A stretch of 64,000 nucleotides of DNA, from NCBI RefSeq assembly GCF_001424185.1, contig NZ_LMOM01000087.1, forward strand, positions 91,074-155,073. Reading direction: 5' to 3'. Source of the stretch: Deinococcus sp. Leaf326 (GTDB lineage: Bacteria; Deinococcota; Deinococci; Deinococcales; Deinococcaceae). Positions 62,908-64,000 of this stretch are shown one piece after another. Made by a program: the position numbers and the translations under genes. The notes under the pieces are model-generated. The model did no database searches. It saw nothing but the letters and a program-made list of their open reading frames with translations, and was not told the origin of the DNA. Position 1 is the stretch's first letter; every line of letters begins with the position of its first letter.

Positions 62908-63999
62908 GTGTCGAAGTCACAGCCTCTCTGGGAGCGTGCCCGCATTCTGACAGACCGCCTGCTGGCCGTCCCTCCCACGGCTTACCAGCAACGCAGCCTC
63001 GGGGCTGCGTTCTCTCTTTTTCTCAATCCAGACGTGAAGATGGCTCTTCACCGAGCCGAGCTCGTCAGCGCCAGTGCCCTCAGTCGCTTCTTCAACGAAT
63101 ACGACTGGGACACCACCGCGTGCTGGACCCTTCTCAGGGACGCCCAATGGGACCTGCTGCTCCAGGCGGCTAAGCGGAAACATCATCCGTGCCTGCGGCT
63201 GAGTGTCGATCTCACTAGCGTCCCGAAAACGGGACGCCAGCTCCCGTTCGTTCGCGTTTACAACGAGGTCCACGGCATCCATCTCGTCATCCTCTTTGCG
63301 CACTACGGGACCCTGAAGTTCCCAGTGGGGTACCGGGTGTACCGCGGCAAAGGGACGCCCACACCCATCACACTGGCCCGTGACCTGCTGCGCACTGTTC
63401 CGCACACCATCCGCACCCGGTTCCGGGTGCGTGTCCTCGCCGATAGCGGCTTCGAGGCAGCCGCCTTTCTTGACGAGGTTCGGACGCTGGGCTTTGAATT
63501 CGTGGTCGGGGTACGGTCGACCAGGCGCACCGATCATCCTGGCGTCGTCACCGTTGCCGATTGCCCGCATGGCGGGTACGTCGAGCTCCAGAACTGGCCG
63601 CACGACACCCTGACGCTCGGTCGCGTTCAGCGCGGCCAACGTGTGTTCCATGCGGTGTCCTCTGAGTTGATGGAGGGCGACGAGGTGATCTCAGAAGGGG
63701 CAAAGCGCTGGCAAATCGAGTCGTTCTTCAAGGAGAGCAAGCATCAGTTTGGGCTGAACCGTTTCGCACTGCGGACCGCAAGGGGATTGGACCGGTGGCT
63801 GCTGCTGATCTTCGTCGCCTGGACACTGACCCTGCTGGGCGCACAACCGGGCCAAACGCTGGCGAGCAGCGCACGACGTGCGCTGCTCGCTCTTCAGCCG
63901 GAGCTGTATCTCAACCGCTTGCTGCACTTCTTCACGAAAAACGCAGAATTTCTCGGCCAGCACGGCTATTCATTGTCCTACGCGAGGTGCAACTTCTGA
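62908..63999 (+). CDS. IS4-family DDE transposase
   Basis: The 363-residue transposase moves the element by a DDE mechanism. The catalytic residues are visible: D101 in [13 protein letters not shown]179 in VLADSGFEA, and E271 in [18 protein letters not shown]. The last also shows the R-x3-E-x6-K part (R267, E271, K278) of the IS4 YREK signature, although the usual tyrosine is missing. The start is a GTG at 62908. The reading frame is intact, so the element may be active. Confidence 0.92.
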   Translation: MSKSQPLWERARILTDRLLAVPPTAYQQRSLGAAFSLFLNPDVKMALHRAELVSASALSRFFNEYDWDTTACWTLLRDAQWDLLLQAAKRKHHPCLRLSVDLTSVPKTGRQLPFVRVYNEVHGIHLVILFAHYGTLKFPVGYRVYRGKGTPTPITLARDLLRTVPHTIRTRFRVRVLADSGFEAAAFLDEVRTLGFEFVVGVRSTRRTDHPGVVTVADCPHGGYVELQNWPHDTLTLGRVQRGQRVFHAVSSELMEGDEVISEGAKRWQIESFFKESKHQFGLNRFALRTARGLDRWLLLIFVAWTLTLLGAQPGQTLASSARRALLALQPELYLNRLLHFFTKNAEFLGQHGYSLSYARCNF

Positions 64000-64000
64000 G
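63985..64000 (-). repeat. Right terminal inverted repeat of the IS
   Basis: It is the inverted partner of 62850-62865 and contains the transposase stop codon. The window ends on its last base. Confidence 0.85.

Larger units (their letters stand above)
62850..64000 (+). mobile_element. IS4-like insertion sequence, complete (1151 bp)
   Basis: The left end CTCAGGAGTTGCACCT (62850-62865) is the inverted copy of the right end (63985-64000) with one mismatch in 16. Partial similarity continues inward to about 25 nt. The element holds one full transposase gene whose stop lies inside the right repeat. The target duplication cannot be checked because the right flank is outside the window. Confidence 0.88.

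Noticed and set aside
55095..64000. Second attachment site copying the tRNA-Lys 3' end
   Set aside because: Scanning for the T-arm and acceptor sequence found no second copy in the window.

Overview
The window is a high-GC bacterial chromosome segment that looks like Deinococcus. The reasons are a diderm envelope gene set without recognisable LPS synthesis genes, a secreted SLH-domain protein ending in an outer-membrane-type beta region, RecJ, an LptB/DUF3084 pair, small lineage-typical families (DUF3809-like, DUF3248-like), a LysW-type lysine hydrolase, and very frequent TANNNT boxes 5-9 nt upstream of start codons, which is the leaderless promoter layout known from Deinococcus.

From 1 to about 55 kb the window is ordinary core genome. 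Main landmarks are: aldo/keto reductase end, recJ and a LapA-like protein (1-2.8 kb); SLH/collagen-like/beta-barrel protein (2.9-4.2 kb); enoyl-CoA hydratase, HD hydrolase, VanW protein, xpt (4.6-9.0 kb); acyl-CoA carboxylase beta subunit, cupin, msrB, AraC regulator, MFS exporter (9.2-14.7 kb); CAP lipoprotein and ABC exporter (14.7-17.6 kb); lysK, anion permease, comF (18-22.8 kb); a reverse-strand block with DUF1684, S4, dockerin-like, secreted and cohesin-like proteins, DUF3084 and lptB (22.8-28.7 kb); deoB, M48 protease, hisD (28.7-33.9 kb); a damaged ABC transporter, a RelA/SpoT-like synthetase, an amidase, and glyS behind a T-box leader (34-41.5 kb); methylmalonyl-CoA mutase B12 subunit, tRNA-Ser, a peptide-binding protein, metK, coaD, rsmD, mobA, an M20 peptidase, purN and tRNA-Lys (41.5-55.1 kb).

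Directly after tRNA-Lys the base composition falls sharply and a mobile island begins. It holds a predicted zinc-ribbon/HEPN-RES protein (an NAD-attacking toxin family), a tyrosine integrase, a type II restriction endonuclease convergent with a cytosine-5 methyltransferase, a PEGA-like membrane protein divergent from a small XRE regulator, and unknown genes. A complete IS4-like element (62850-64000, with matching terminal repeats) cuts into a further gene at the right edge. The island reads as a tRNA-targeted defence cargo. Several island genes already carry the local leaderless promoter layout.

Four core genes carry reading-frame damage: a YflT-like stress protein, a cupin, an ABC ATPase with a frameshift plus a stop, and a family-5 substrate-binding protein. 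Some may be draft-sequence errors, but the stress protein has lost a whole segment. Other notable points are the glyS T-box, a probable CTG-initiated gene coupled to deoB, and a three-gene cohesin-like/dockerin-like secreted cluster.
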